A DNA stretch of 57,230 nucleotides from Lactobacillus sp. HBUAS51381. Its GTDB lineage: Bacteria; Bacillota; Bacilli; Lactobacillales; Lactobacillaceae. The stretch is from NCBI RefSeq assembly GCF_012641095.1, contig NZ_JAAVSC010000018.1, positions 1 through 57,230 of the forward strand. Direction: 5' to 3'. The stretch's first letter is position 1; each line of letters begins with the position of its first letter. Both the position numbers and the translations under genes were made by a program. The notes under the pieces were generated by a model. The model saw nothing but the letters and a program-made list of their open reading frames with translations. It was not told where the DNA came from and made no database searches. Shown piece after piece: positions 35,252 through 44,127 of the stretch.

Positions 35252-35289
35252 AAAACAAAAGCCGTTGCCCCCTTCATCCAAGCAACGAC
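35252..35289 (-). terminator. Terminator of the gdpP-rplI-dnaB unit
   Basis: GCCGTTGC pairs with GCAACGAC (one G-T pair), and on the minus strand TTTTGTTTT follows. Confidence 0.75.
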
Positions 35290-35297
35290 TTTATTTT

Positions 35298-36689
35298 TTA
35301 TTCGGGGGTGTACGCCACCGATGAAAATTTATTGAATGATTTTACAAAGAGGAGTTTGACGGTTCCCCGCGGACCCGACCGGTTCTTCTCAATAATGACT
35401 TCAACTTCCCCGACATCCTGATCGCCCTCATCACGGGGATCGCTGTCATTGTCGCCGCCACCATCTTCATCGCCGTCGCGTTCGTAGTAATCGTCCCGAT
35501 AGAGGAAGGAAACGATATCGGCATCCTGTTCAATCGACCCGGATTCCCGAATATCGGATAATACCGGCCGCTTATCCTGCCGTTGTTCCACGCCCCGTGA
35601 GAGCTGGGATAAGGCAATGACCGGCACGTGCAATTCCTTGGCCAACTTTTTCAACTGCCGCGAAATATCGGAGACTTCTTGTTGCCGACTTTCGTGGTTA
35701 GTACCTTCAATCAGCTGTAGGTAATCGATCACGATGAGCCCTAGATTGCCCTTTTCCTTGGCCAACCGCCGGCATTTCGCACGAATTTCGGTAATCTTAT
35801 TTCCGGCCGTATCATCGATGTAAATGCTGGCCTTGGCGAGGCTCCCCATCGCCACAATCAGGTTCTGCCATTCATCCTCGGACAATTGCCCCGTCCGCAA
35901 ATGGTTGGCGTCAATCGAGCCTTCCGCACACAGCATCCGGTTAACCAACGACTCCGCGCTCATTTCCAGACTGAAGATGGCCACGGTCTTATCCGTCTTG
36001 GTGCCGACGTTTTGCGCAATATTCAACGCAAACGCCGTCTTCCCAACCGCCGGACGAGCGGCTAAAATCATCAACTCATCGTCGTGAAGGCCCGTAGTCA
36101 TCTTATCCAACTCGGCATAGCCCGTGGAGAGTCCGGTAATCACGTCACCCTGCTCAGATAACTTGTTAATTTCTTCAAAGGAAGTGTTCAGGACGTCACG
36201 AATCGGCTTGAACCCCGATTGGTTTCGCGTCTCCGCAACACTCATGATGTCACGTTCGGCATTGTCCAACAGATCCGAGACGTCCTCGTCTTGTTGATAA
36301 CCCTGCGTGGCAATATTCGTCGCCGTTTGAATCAGTCGCCGGAGGATCGCCTTTTCCTGCACGATCTTGGCATAGTAGGTGGCGTTGGCGGCCGTGGGCA
36401 CGGCGCCGGCCAGGTCGGCAATGTAGGTAATTCCCCCCACGTCGTCCAATTCATTTTTAGCCGTCAACCGGTCCGTGATCGTCACCACATCAATGGCTTC
36501 ATCGCGGTCGTTGAGGTCGATCATGGCTTGAAAGATAATCTGATGTTCCCGGCGGTAAAAGTCCTCCGGGGCTAGGTATTCCAACGCATCCACCAAGGCA
36601 TCGGTACTTAAAAAGATCGCCCCGAGGACGGCCTTTTCGGCATCGAGGTTCTGTGGTGGGGTATGGTCTGTGAGTACGTTATTATCCAT
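35298..36689 (-). CDS. dnaB: Replicative DNA helicase DnaB
   Basis: Hexameric replication-fork helicase, 463 residues. The N-terminal primase-interacting domain spans about 10-110 (NLDAEKAVLGAIF). The RecA-like domain has Walker A ARPAVGKT (211-218), Walker B LIVIDYLQLI and the DnaB motif SQLSRGVEQR. An acidic Asp/Glu/Gly-rich insertion of about 25 residues (RDGDEDGGGDNDS) precedes the final beta strands, longer than in the textbook B. subtilis protein. It is on the leading strand, after rplI. Confidence 0.97.
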   Translation of the reverse strand: MDNNVLTDHTPPQNLDAEKAVLGAIFLSTDALVDALEYLAPEDFYRREHQIIFQAMIDLNDRDEAIDVVTITDRLTAKNELDDVGGITYIADLAGAVPTAANATYYAKIVQEKAILRRLIQTATNIATQGYQQDEDVSDLLDNAERDIMSVAETRNQSGFKPIRDVLNTSFEEINKLSEQGDVITGLSTGYAELDKMTTGLHDDELMILAARPAVGKTAFALNIAQNVGTKTDKTVAIFSLEMSAESLVNRMLCAEGSIDANHLRTGQLSEDEWQNLIVAMGSLAKASIYIDDTAGNKITEIRAKCRRLAKEKGNLGLIVIDYLQLIEGTNHESRQQEVSDISRQLKKLAKELHVPVIALSQLSRGVEQRQDKRPVLSDIRESGSIEQDADIVSFLYRDDYYERDGDEDGGGDNDSDPRDEGDQDVGEVEVIIEKNRSGPRGTVKLLFVKSFNKFSSVAYTPE

Positions 36690-36889
36690 GCTTAACTAAT
36701 TACCTCTTCACTGGTGCCTAGACAACGTTCCAATTCACTGTGCTTGTCAAATTCGGACAAGCATTAAGATACCTATTCTACCATGTAATCAGGGGTCAGG
36801 TAAATATGCACGCTCGCTCACCTTGAATCATACACGATTTTTACCAATTCTGCGCGATTAAACACGATTACCTTGAAAAATATGCCCAT

Positions 36890-36922
36890 CAAAAAGGACC
36901 GTCACGCGTGCGCAACGGTCCT
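36890..36922 (-). terminator. Hairpin between rplI and dnaB
   Basis: AGGACCGT/ACGGTCCT stem, with a T run on the minus strand. It may attenuate read-through from gdpP-rplI into dnaB. Confidence 0.75.
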
Positions 36923-36933
36923 CATAAATTTCA

Positions 36934-37392
36934 TTATTTTTGCTTCGCTGCCACGTGGACGCGAATCTTCGCGGTGACGTCGGTGTGCAGTTTGACTGGC
37001 ACGTTGGTGTAGCCCAGCGACCGGATCGGCTCTGGCAATTCCACCTTACGCTTGTCGATCTTCAAGTCAAATTGCTTTTGCAAAGCCTGAACAATCTGCT
37101 TGCTTGGAATTGAGCCGAACAGCCGGCCATCTTCACCGGCCTTGGCCACAATTTCAACGACCGTTTTATCGTTTTCCAAGTGCTTTTGCAGGTTCTGGGC
37201 TTCGGCCAAGTTCTCCGCCTCACGCCGTTCCTCTGCCTTACGCTCACCCTTCAACTGGCTCATCGCAGACTGGTTGGCTTCCTTCGCCAACCCCCGCTTG
37301 ATCAGGAAGTTTTGGGCGTAGCCATCAGGAACGTTCTTGATTTCGCCGCGCTTACCCTTGCCGCGGACATCCTTCATAAAAATGACTTTCAC
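36934..37392 (-). CDS. rplI: 50S ribosomal protein bL9
   Basis: A 152-residue protein with a GTG start at 37392 (GAGGAG eight bases upstream). This gives the standard opening [20 protein letters not shown], whereas the frame nine bases longer would leave no spacing from the ribosome site. N-terminal RNA-binding domain, a long charged helix (about 45-80), then the C-terminal domain. It lies 71 bases after gdpP, the usual neighbour. Confidence 0.96.
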   Translation of the reverse strand: MKVIFMKDVRGKGKRGEIKNVPDGYAQNFLIKRGLAKEANQSAMSQLKGERKAEERREAENLAEAQNLQKHLENDKTVVEIVAKAGEDGRLFGSIPSKQIVQALQKQFDLKIDKRKVELPEPIRSLGYTNVPVKLHTDVTAKIRVHVAAKQK

Positions 37393-37463
37393 GTCGGTCA
37401 CTCCTCACTTATAATTCATGCTTAACTTTAATCCTACGCCGAAACGCAGCCAGAAGCAATTAA

Positions 37464-39479
37464 CTATTTGGCCGCGTCAACGGGCGCCTCGGTCGGATTC
37501 AGAATATCCAGCAACTGCTGTTTAACCTCCGCGACCGATTTATCACTGATCTGCGTGGCGGCATTGGAAAGATGACCCCCGCCACCCATGTCTTCCATGA
37601 CCAGCTGAACGTTAATCTCACCTAAGGACCGAGCGGAAATGCCCACCCGACCATCGGCTCGCCGCGTAATGACAAACGACGCGTCCACGCCGGACATGTT
37701 CAACAGGTCATCGGCCGCCTGAGCCGCCGTGACTGGATCGTAGGTTTGATCCTCTTCGCCAGCAATTAAGGCCATGTCTTCGTTAACGAACTCAACCATT
37801 TCAATGAGGTGGTTGCGTTGCAGGTAGCTGTCGACGTTTTCCTTCATATACTGCTGCATCTCGATGGAGTCCGCCCCGGCAGACCGCAAGTAACTGGCCG
37901 CGTCAAATGTCCGGGTCCCGGTCCGCAACGAGAAGTGCTTGGTATCCACGAAGATCCCCGTCAACATCGCCGTGGCTTCCAGCTTGTTGATTGGTTCGCC
38001 CTCTTGAGACTGGTACTCAAACATTTCGGTGATTAACTCACACGTCGAGCTGGCGTACGGTTCGATGTAAACCAACAGTGGGTTCTCAGGGAACTCTTCG
38101 CCCCGCCGGTGATGGTCAATAATCATCACGCGGTTTTCCAACCGGTGGTAAAGGTCCGCCGAGATTGAGATTGATGGCTTCGAGTGGTCCACCATCAATA
38201 ACATACTCTGCGCCGTGGCCTTTTCCAACGCTTCTTGCGGTGAAATAATCGCCGCGTCGATGTCGGGATAGGCCTTGAGGTTATCCAACAGTCGTTGGAC
38301 GTCGGAATGGACGGTTTCCTTGTCCAGCACAATCCAGCAGGTCTTGTGATTCATCTTGGCAATCCGCCGAATCCCCAGGCAAGCCCCCAGCGAGTCCATA
38401 TCGGGCTGGGTGTGTCCCTGCACGAAGATCTGGTCGGATTCGTTCATCAATTCTTGAAGCGCTTGGGAAATCATCCGCGCTCTGACCCGCGTCCGTTTCT
38501 CCATTGGATTGGTCTTCCCGCCGTAATACCGGGCTTCCTGATCGGCGGCCTTCACGACAACTTGGTCCCCACCCCGGCCCAACGCCAGGTCCAGATTACT
38601 CTGGGCTTGATCGGCCAGCTTATTCAGATTAGGGTCGCCATATGCGATCCCAATACTCAACGTCAACGGGAAGTTTTGCTTGGACGTGGTCTCCCGAATC
38701 GTGTCCAAAATCTTAAACTTATCGGCTTCAATCTCCGCCAATGATTTCGCATAGGCCAAGACGAAGTAGTGGTCATCGTCCAACTGTTTCAGATACATAT
38801 CGAACTGCTGAACCCAGGCCGACAGCTCATTGGTCACGTAATTCCGCAGATTGGAAATATCCTGATCGGTCATCGACTGGGTTACTTCATCGTAGTTATC
38901 CAAGAAGACCTGGCCAATCGCAATCTTTTCATTATCATACTGTTCCTGAATCATCTGGTAATGGGTAATATCATAGAGATACACGGCGTGAAAATCCGGT
39001 TCCACAAACAGCGTAAACCGTTTGTCACGCCACTTCACCGTCGTCATGGTCTTGGGTTCGGCGTCATTAATCAGCCGCGCCAGCTCCACGTCGACATCAT
39101 TAATCGACCGGCTCAGAATATCGGTATCACCGAAATAGTTCTGCAGGTAGGGATTCACCCACTCCACCTGATCACTATCTCCTAAGATCATGACGCCCGG
39201 TGGCATTCGCAGCAGGGCCTCTTGCTCACCCTGCTGAATCCGAAAGGACAGATCTGAAATGTACTGCGTCGTGTCGTCGCCAATCTCCGCCATGGTATTG
39301 AAGACCATCAGCGTGGCGATGCCCACTAGGATCAGGACCACAATCCCGAAGATCCAGTTCAGTAGAAACGACAGAACAATTCCAAGAATGGCCAGAGCAG
39401 CCGTCATAATAGCGATGCCACGCAGGCGCCGGTTCTGTAAGAACTCGGGAATGTTGGCTCGCGAAAATAATTTTTTCAT
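37464..39479 (-). CDS. gdpP: Cyclic-di-AMP phosphodiesterase GdpP
   Basis: Membrane enzyme that hydrolyses c-di-AMP to pApA, 671 residues from the ATG at 39479 (GAGGAG upstream). Two membrane helices (about 20-60), a PAS-like domain (92-170), a degenerate GGDEF domain (178-312, with no intact GGDEF signature), then DHH/DHHA1. The metal site is visible: His356, Asp360 and Asp362 in HTQPDMDSLG, Asp431, and DHH at 455-457. The GGGHLSNAA motif of DHHA1 is near the C-terminus. All catalytic residues look intact. Confidence 0.97.
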   Translation of the reverse strand: MKKLFSRANIPEFLQNRRLRGIAIMTAALAILGIVLSFLLNWIFGIVVLILVGIATLMVFNTMAEIGDDTTQYISDLSFRIQQGEQEALLRMPPGVMILGDSDQVEWVNPYLQNYFGDTDILSRSINDVDVELARLINDAEPKTMTTVKWRDKRFTLFVEPDFHAVYLYDITHYQMIQEQYDNEKIAIGQVFLDNYDEVTQSMTDQDISNLRNYVTNELSAWVQQFDMYLKQLDDDHYFVLAYAKSLAEIEADKFKILDTIRETTSKQNFPLTLSIGIAYGDPNLNKLADQAQSNLDLALGRGGDQVVVKAADQEARYYGGKTNPMEKRTRVRARMISQALQELMNESDQIFVQGHTQPDMDSLGACLGIRRIAKMNHKTCWIVLDKETVHSDVQRLLDNLKAYPDIDAAIISPQEALEKATAQSMLLMVDHSKPSISISADLYHRLENRVMIIDHHRRGEEFPENPLLVYIEPYASSTCELITEMFEYQSQEGEPINKLEATAMLTGIFVDTKHFSLRTGTRTFDAASYLRSAGADSIEMQQYMKENVDSYLQRNHLIEMVEFVNEDMALIAGEEDQTYDPVTAAQAADDLLNMSGVDASFVITRRADGRVGISARSLGEINVQLVMEDMGGGGHLSNAATQISDKSVAEVKQQLLDILNPTEAPVDAAK

Positions 39480-39716
39480 TTTGCTCCTCATCTGATTCAT
39501 CTGGGAAAATTGGTTTTGCTTCCCACATCGCAAGCAGGTTGCGGGGGAATCAAAAAGTTACAAATAATACCTTTATTTTATCACATTACCCCCTAATCAC
39601 AAAATAGTCCTCCCGCACGAAACCGCGACATGACGGGCCTGATCTTGATTTTTAAGGGGACCAAAGATTTAATTGTCTGGCACAACCTTTAACGACACTG
39701 ATTTTTCGCAAGTCGC

Positions 39717-39747
39717 TTGACCTTGACGTTGCGTAAACCCTTATAGT
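39717..39747 (+). promoter_or_regulatory. MerR-type promoter with 19-bp spacer
   Basis: TTGACC (39717-39722) and TATAGT (39742-39747) are 19 bases apart, the overlong spacing that MerR regulators correct by twisting DNA. The spacer CTTGACGTTGCGTAAACCC has MerR-operator character. This suggests autoregulation of the gene downstream. Confidence 0.6.
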
Positions 39748-39776
39748 AAGTTCTAAGCAAGAAGGAAGGAAACGGT

Positions 39777-40538
39777 ATGACCTACAGTATCCAGCAGCTC
39801 GCCCAACTCGCCGGTGTCAGTCCACGGACACTGCGCTATTACGATCAGATTGGCCTCTTACCGGCCCAACGCAACGCCGTGAATGGTTATCGTGAATATC
39901 CAGCGGCGGCCGTCGATCGACTACAGCTGATTCGCTACTTTCAAACGTTTGGCTTTCAGTTAGCTCAGATACAAGACTTATTGGCGCAGTCCCCCGCCGA
40001 ACAGACGGCGGCTCTGGTCGACCAACGCGATCGCCTGCAGGCCCAACGTACCCACCTGACCGCCTTGCTAAATACCCTGGACCGCACACTAGCGGCCCGT
40101 CATGGAGGTCCCCAAATGACAGATTCCGAAAAATTTGCCGCATTCAAACACCAAACCCTCGCCGAAAACGAGCAGCAATTTGGTGAGGAGGCGCGGCACC
40201 GCTACGGCCAAGAAACCGTCACGACTAGCCAGCAAAAATTCGCCGCGTTAAGTGAAGCCGATTATCAAGTTATGCAGGATACGGAAGCCGCATTAATTGC
40301 CCAACTAAAGATCGTGACGACCAGTCAAGACCTGGACAGTTCTGCCGCTCACGACGTCTATCGGTTGCATCGTCAATGGCTGTGTTTCACGTGGAACAAT
40401 TACACACCGGCTAGACACCGTGGACTCGCCCAGCTTTATTTAGCGGACGACCGATTCGCTCGGTACTACAACCAACGCGTGGGCTTGCCGAATGCCACGG
40501 CCACCTTAGCCGCCATTATTGACCGGTACGCCGTCTGA
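39777..40538 (+). CDS. MerR-family regulator with TipAS-type effector domain
   Basis: A 253-residue activator. The N-terminal MerR winged helix has YSIQQLAQLAGVSPRTLRYY, DQIGLLPAQRN and GYREY. A dimerisation coiled coil spans about 75-110. The C-terminal domain (about 115-250) resembles TipAS, the antibiotic-binding domain of TipA/Mta-like proteins. GGAAGG precedes the ATG. Its target is not adjacent. The promoter just upstream fits self-activation on ligand binding. Confidence 0.85.
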   Translation: MTYSIQQLAQLAGVSPRTLRYYDQIGLLPAQRNAVNGYREYPAAAVDRLQLIRYFQTFGFQLAQIQDLLAQSPAEQTAALVDQRDRLQAQRTHLTALLNTLDRTLAARHGGPQMTDSEKFAAFKHQTLAENEQQFGEEARHRYGQETVTTSQQKFAALSEADYQVMQDTEAALIAQLKIVTTSQDLDSSAAHDVYRLHRQWLCFTWNNYTPARHRGLAQLYLADDRFARYYNQRVGLPNATATLAAIIDRYAV

Positions 40539-40611
40539 GTGTGCGACAGAAAACGGTTAGCTAGTTAACTTGACGCCTGTTGGCACACATTCAACTGGCT
40601 GAAGCTAGAGA

Positions 40612-40644
40612 TAAGGGTTCGGGACGTTTTGTCCCGAACCCTTA
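40612..40644. terminator. Bidirectional terminator
   Basis: A perfect 14-bp stem (TAAGGGTTCGGGAC with GTCCCGAACCCTTA) with a 5-nt loop between two convergent genes. Confidence 0.85.
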
Positions 40645-40650
40645 TTTGGC

Positions 40651-41481
40651 TTAATCCAATCCCCACTCAGCATCCCCGACAAAGTAGGCGCGCCCGTTAA
40701 CCTTAAAGTTCGTCCAGCTAGCGGCCGTATCGAAGGTATCATCAACCGGCGTATAACCTTGCGACTGCTTGCCACCCTGCTTAATTGTTAACCGATAGTG
40801 GTGTGGCCCAATCTTATGGTCCGCAAAGCCCTTCAGTGGCGTCCGATAGTCAATCTTGTAGCTGGTCCCCTTCTTCACAAGCTTGGTAATCTTCACGCTA
40901 TCCGTGGGCTTTTGCTCAGCAAAGTCATTGTACACATTCCGAGTGCTCCACTTGTCATCAATCTGGGTCATCCGGGCCTTGGTGTAGGTCTGAATGTAAT
41001 TATCCAGCGTCACGTAGAGTGCTGACGAATAGGTTGGCTGGTTAAACTGCGTCTTGGACATCACGAAGCCCTTGCCCTGCCGCAGCAACTGTGCCCGGAT
41101 CGGCGCCCGTAGCGTCTTCACATAGGTAAAGTTGGTCGTGTTAAAACGAATGGCCTTGTTGCTGTATTTAATCTTGCGGTAGCGCGCGTAGCGAATCGCC
41201 CCGAGAGTGAATGTCGCCTTCGTATAAGCATTCGGATACTTGCCATAAAAGACAATTCCGTCGACCCGTAGCAACTTATTCTTCTTCACGTGAATCGTCT
41301 TGTAACCGGACTTGGTCTTCTCCTTGGCGCCAATATCCATGGCATGCTTGGTTCGGACATAGGTCGTGTAGAGTGGCAGGTCCTTGGCCTTGGTTTTAGT
41401 GGCTGCCTGTGCCGTCACGCTACCGCCCACGGCAACTAAGGCGATGGCGAGTGCGAGTGTCCATTTATGTATTTTTTTCAT
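40651..41481 (-). CDS. Secreted hypothetical protein, 276 aa
   Basis: A clear signal peptide (MKKIHKWTLALAIALVAVGG, cleavage after AQA) and a basic, Tyr/Thr/Lys-rich mature part with no lipobox, sorting signal or enzyme motif. AGGAGGAG precedes the ATG at 41481. The style resembles many uncharacterised exported proteins of lactobacilli. It converges on the MerR gene. Function unknown. Confidence 0.65.
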   Translation of the reverse strand: MKKIHKWTLALAIALVAVGGSVTAQAATKTKAKDLPLYTTYVRTKHAMDIGAKEKTKSGYKTIHVKKNKLLRVDGIVFYGKYPNAYTKATFTLGAIRYARYRKIKYSNKAIRFNTTNFTYVKTLRAPIRAQLLRQGKGFVMSKTQFNQPTYSSALYVTLDNYIQTYTKARMTQIDDKWSTRNVYNDFAEQKPTDSVKITKLVKKGTSYKIDYRTPLKGFADHKIGPHHYRLTIKQGGKQSQGYTPVDDTFDTAASWTNFKVNGRAYFVGDAEWGLD

Positions 41482-41664
41482 GTAATCTCCTCCTATTGCC
41501 ATCCTATGCTTTTCTCCGGTAAAAAGAAATACTCACTTCTACTGGACTCATCCACTATTTCGAAATGGCAAGTCCTCTATCTATGTTTAGCGTCAACCGA
41601 CTCCTGAACGACTTAATGACCACGTGAATGCGTTTCCAGCTAACCGAATCACATTAATCGCTAT

Positions 41665-41686
41665 ATACACAACAATTGTGTATAAT
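41665..41686 (+). promoter_or_regulatory. hicAB promoter with palindromic operator
   Basis: ATACACAACAATTGTGTAT (41665-41683) is an almost perfect palindrome that overlaps a consensus -10 (TATAAT, 41681-41686). This is where a HicB-type antitoxin would repress. Confidence 0.55.
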
Positions 41687-41711
41687 GGTTTACAAAAAGA
41701 GGTTCCCCCGA

Positions 41712-41909
41712 ATGCCAATGACGCCTAAGGAATGATTAAAACTCCTCAAGCAAAACGGATTCATTGTTAAACCCAACCAGCACAATGGCACAAGTCATCT
41801 TAAAATGTGGAATCCTAAAACTAATGTCACTATCCCTGTCCCCATTCATCCCCATGAGCTTAAAAAGGGGACCGAACAGGGAATTCTCAAACAAGCCGGC
41901 TTGAAATAG
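41712..41909 (+). pseudogene. hicA: HicA-family toxin, interrupted by a stop at codon 8
   Basis: The frame MPMTPKE meets TGA (41733-41735) and continues without break as LKLLKQNGFIVKPNQHNGTS, then HLKMW and onward to KKGTEQGILKQAGLK. Total length 65 codons, exactly a HicA mRNA-cleaving toxin, with the catalytic His of GTSH kept. AGAGG precedes the ATG. A TGG-to-TGA change (Trp is common at this place) would explain it. No later ribosome site is apparent, so the toxin is probably silenced. Confidence 0.8.
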
Positions 41910-41935
41910 CGCCACGCCCTAAGGAGGCCATTCTC

Positions 41936-42325
41936 ATGACACAAGATACACAAGTTATTTATCCCATCATTCTTCACCCCGAAAATACTGGCGGCTATAG
42001 CGTTGAGATTCCGGATCTTGCCGATTCTTGGACCCAAGGGGATGATCCCATTGAGGCCTTAGAAATGGCCCGCGATTTAATCGGCACCCTCTTGATTGAT
42101 GAAGCAACGTTTCCAGCGGCAACCCCCTTCGAAGATTTGGCAGTCACTGCCCCCGCTATCAAGAGTTTAGTCGAGGTGGATATGCGGGCCTTTCGTCAGA
42201 ATCATACCCATATCGTTAGAAAGAACGTTTCCATCCCCGAGTACCTCAACGTGCTCGGGAAAAAACAGGGTCTCAATTTTTCCGAAGTTCTAACCGAAGC
42301 CCTCCACGACAAGTTGAACGCCTGA
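41936..42325 (+). CDS. hicB: HicB-family antitoxin
   Basis: A 129-residue antitoxin. The N-terminal degenerate RNase H-like HicB domain is seen in YPIILHPENTGGYSVEIPDL and TQGDDPIEALEMARDLI. The C-terminal part (VSIPEYLNVLGKKQGLNFSE) looks like the ribbon or helix DNA-binding module used for autoregulation. AAGGAGG precedes the ATG. It follows the broken hicA by 26 bases. The antitoxin frame is intact even though its partner is not. Confidence 0.87.
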   Translation: MTQDTQVIYPIILHPENTGGYSVEIPDLADSWTQGDDPIEALEMARDLIGTLLIDEATFPAATPFEDLAVTAPAIKSLVEVDMRAFRQNHTHIVRKNVSIPEYLNVLGKKQGLNFSEVLTEALHDKLNA

Positions 42326-42355
42326 AAGCCCTGAACGATGTGCTCAGGGCTTTTT
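42326..42355 (+). terminator. Terminator after hicB
   Basis: AAGCCCTGA/TCAGGGCTT stem followed by TTTTT. Confidence 0.85.
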
Positions 42356-42377
42356 CAATCCCAATCTTTATCCTGAA

Positions 42378-43061
42378 TCAATCCGTTCCCGGCCACGAGA
42401 CTTCATGAGCCAGCTGAGCCAGTTTATCGGGAGTGCATACACGATAGTGATGCCCCACCTTTTCCAAATACCCTTGTTCAACAAAATCCGCCAGCACGTA
42501 GAGCAGATGTCGATAGGACACGCCTAGGTATTGGGCCACCTGCGTGTGCTTTTCCTCGTAGATATCCTGGTTCGCCGTCAATAAGATAAAACCAGCTAGG
42601 CGTTGGGCCAAGGTAAACGCTTGATTCTGCGAGAACGTCTGAATATTCCGGGCGTTCTTCCGTCCCAGATACTGACCAACACACCGCAAAAAAGTCGTAT
42701 CGTGTAATAATTTTTCTCGATAATCAGCCATCGGGAGTGCTAGGCACCAACAGTCTTCAATGGCTTGAACTGTAAACGATGAACTAGCTGGGTCTAACAG
42801 TTCCATTTCACCGATAAAACACGGTGGCGTGAAAAAATCAATCAGTGTCACCTTACCATTCGCCTGCGTATCATAAAGTTTTGTCTTCCCCTTCACCAGA
42901 TACAATAAATTTTGCGGACGTTCCGGTGCCTGAACCAGGAGACTCTTAGCTGGAAACAACACGAGCCGGGCCGCCGCCATCACATCAAACGAAAATTGTT
43001 GGTCATATCCCCATTGCTTGATTAACTGGCTTTTCAACACCTCGTTTTGAATTTTCCGCAA
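42378..43061 (-). CDS. Crp/Fnr-family regulator, YeiL-like
   Basis: A 227-residue regulator with an N-terminal cyclic-nucleotide-like beta barrel (about 30-125) and a C-terminal winged helix (VAQYLGVSYRHLLYVLADF). It is divergent from a ribonucleoside hydrolase and a nucleoside transporter, the same trio as E. coli yeiL, rihB and nupX. Cysteines occur at PPCF, EDCWC and RCVG, but I cannot assert a metal cluster. It probably activates the divergent operon through the palindrome at 43079. Confidence 0.8.
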   Translation of the reverse strand: MRKIQNEVLKSQLIKQWGYDQQFSFDVMAAARLVLFPAKSLLVQAPERPQNLLYLVKGKTKLYDTQANGKVTLIDFFTPPCFIGEMELLDPASSSFTVQAIEDCWCLALPMADYREKLLHDTTFLRCVGQYLGRKNARNIQTFSQNQAFTLAQRLAGFILLTANQDIYEEKHTQVAQYLGVSYRHLLYVLADFVEQGYLEKVGHHYRVCTPDKLAQLAHEVSWPGTD

Positions 43062-43078
43062 TTTAAGTCACCTCCACT

Positions 43079-43121
43079 ATGAGATTTCTCATACTTACCT
43101 TAGCAAGGACCCCGCTATAAT
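43079..43121 (+). promoter_or_regulatory. Promoter of the nucleoside operon with activator site
   Basis: ATGAGA-TT-TCTCAT (43079-43092) and TATAAT (43116-43121) with no recognisable -35. The palindrome centre falls about 42 bases before the expected transcription start, the class II position for Crp/Fnr activators. Confidence 0.55.
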
Positions 43122-43167
43122 GCAATCAGTAAGTAAGGGATTACATCAAATTTAGGAGGCTTTTCAA

Positions 43168-44100
43168 ATGACGAAACGAAAAATTATTCTCGACTGCGAT
43201 CCGGGGCATGACGATGCGATTGCCATGTTGATGGCTAATGCCCATCCTGATATTGATCTACTGGGAATCACCATTGTTGCGGGTAACCAGACGCTAAAGA
43301 AAACGGTACGCAATGGCCTTAATGTGGCGCAACTCCTGGATATTGATACCAAGATTTATCCCGGTATGCCACAACCCCTGGTTCGTGAACAAGTCGTGGC
43401 CGGTAATGTCCATGGCAAGACCGGACTGGATGGCCCTGTCTTCCCAGAACTTCATCGAACGGCTGAACCGGAAAACGGCGTGCGGTTTATTATCGATACC
43501 CTCATGGCTAGTACCGGCGACATTACCTTAGTTCCGACTGGTCCTCTGACCAACATCGCCACGGCAATGCGCATGGAACCCCTAATCATCCCCAAGATTA
43601 AAGAAATCGTCTTGATGGGTGGGGCTTACGGCACTGGCAACTTTACACCATCGGCTGAATTCAACATCTTCGCCGATCCCGAGGCCGCTCACGTGGTCTT
43701 CAAATCCGGTGCCCCGATTGTCATGATGGGCTTAGACCTGACCAACCAGACGATTTGCACCCCCGACATCATCGACCGGATGGAAGCCGTGGGTAACCGG
43801 GCTGGCAAGTTGTTCGGTGACCTCTTACGGTTCACATTGAAGACCCAATTTGAGGAATTCGGCCTCGCCGCTGGTCCCATCCACGATGCCACGACGATTG
43901 GTTATTTGATTGCTCCCGAGCTCTTCGACTTGCAGGACATGTTCGTCGAAGTCGATATCAACCGGGGCCCCTCATATGGCCGCACGGTCTGTGACGAGAA
44001 CGCTGTCTTGGGGCAACCCGCTAATGCCAAGGTCGGCAAAGGTATCGATACGGCGGGCTTCTTTGATCTCGTCGAACACTGTATTCGGATGTACGCATAG
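43168..44100 (+). CDS. Ribonucleoside hydrolase (RihB-like)
   Basis: A 310-residue inosine-uridine-preferring nucleoside hydrolase. It splits ribonucleosides into ribose and base in the cytoplasm. The calcium-site signature DCDPGHDDA is at 9-17. [35 protein letters not shown] and the catalytic GPIHDATT follow. Length and motifs are complete. AGGAGG precedes the ATG. It is the first gene of an operon with the CNT transporter. Choice of pyrimidine or purine substrates cannot be read from the sequence. Confidence 0.92.
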   Translation: MTKRKIILDCDPGHDDAIAMLMANAHPDIDLLGITIVAGNQTLKKTVRNGLNVAQLLDIDTKIYPGMPQPLVREQVVAGNVHGKTGLDGPVFPELHRTAEPENGVRFIIDTLMASTGDITLVPTGPLTNIATAMRMEPLIIPKIKEIVLMGGAYGTGNFTPSAEFNIFADPEAAHVVFKSGAPIVMMGLDLTNQTICTPDIIDRMEAVGNRAGKLFGDLLRFTLKTQFEEFGLAAGPIHDATTIGYLIAPELFDLQDMFVEVDINRGPSYGRTVCDENAVLGQPANAKVGKGIDTAGFFDLVEHCIRMYA

Positions 44101-44127
44101 TCATCACTAGATAAAGGGGATAGAACC

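Noticed and set aside
41712-41909. TGA in hicA read as tryptophan or selenocysteine
   Set aside because: Other genes here end with TGA and behave normally, and no recoding structure is visible. A plain nonsense mutation is simpler.
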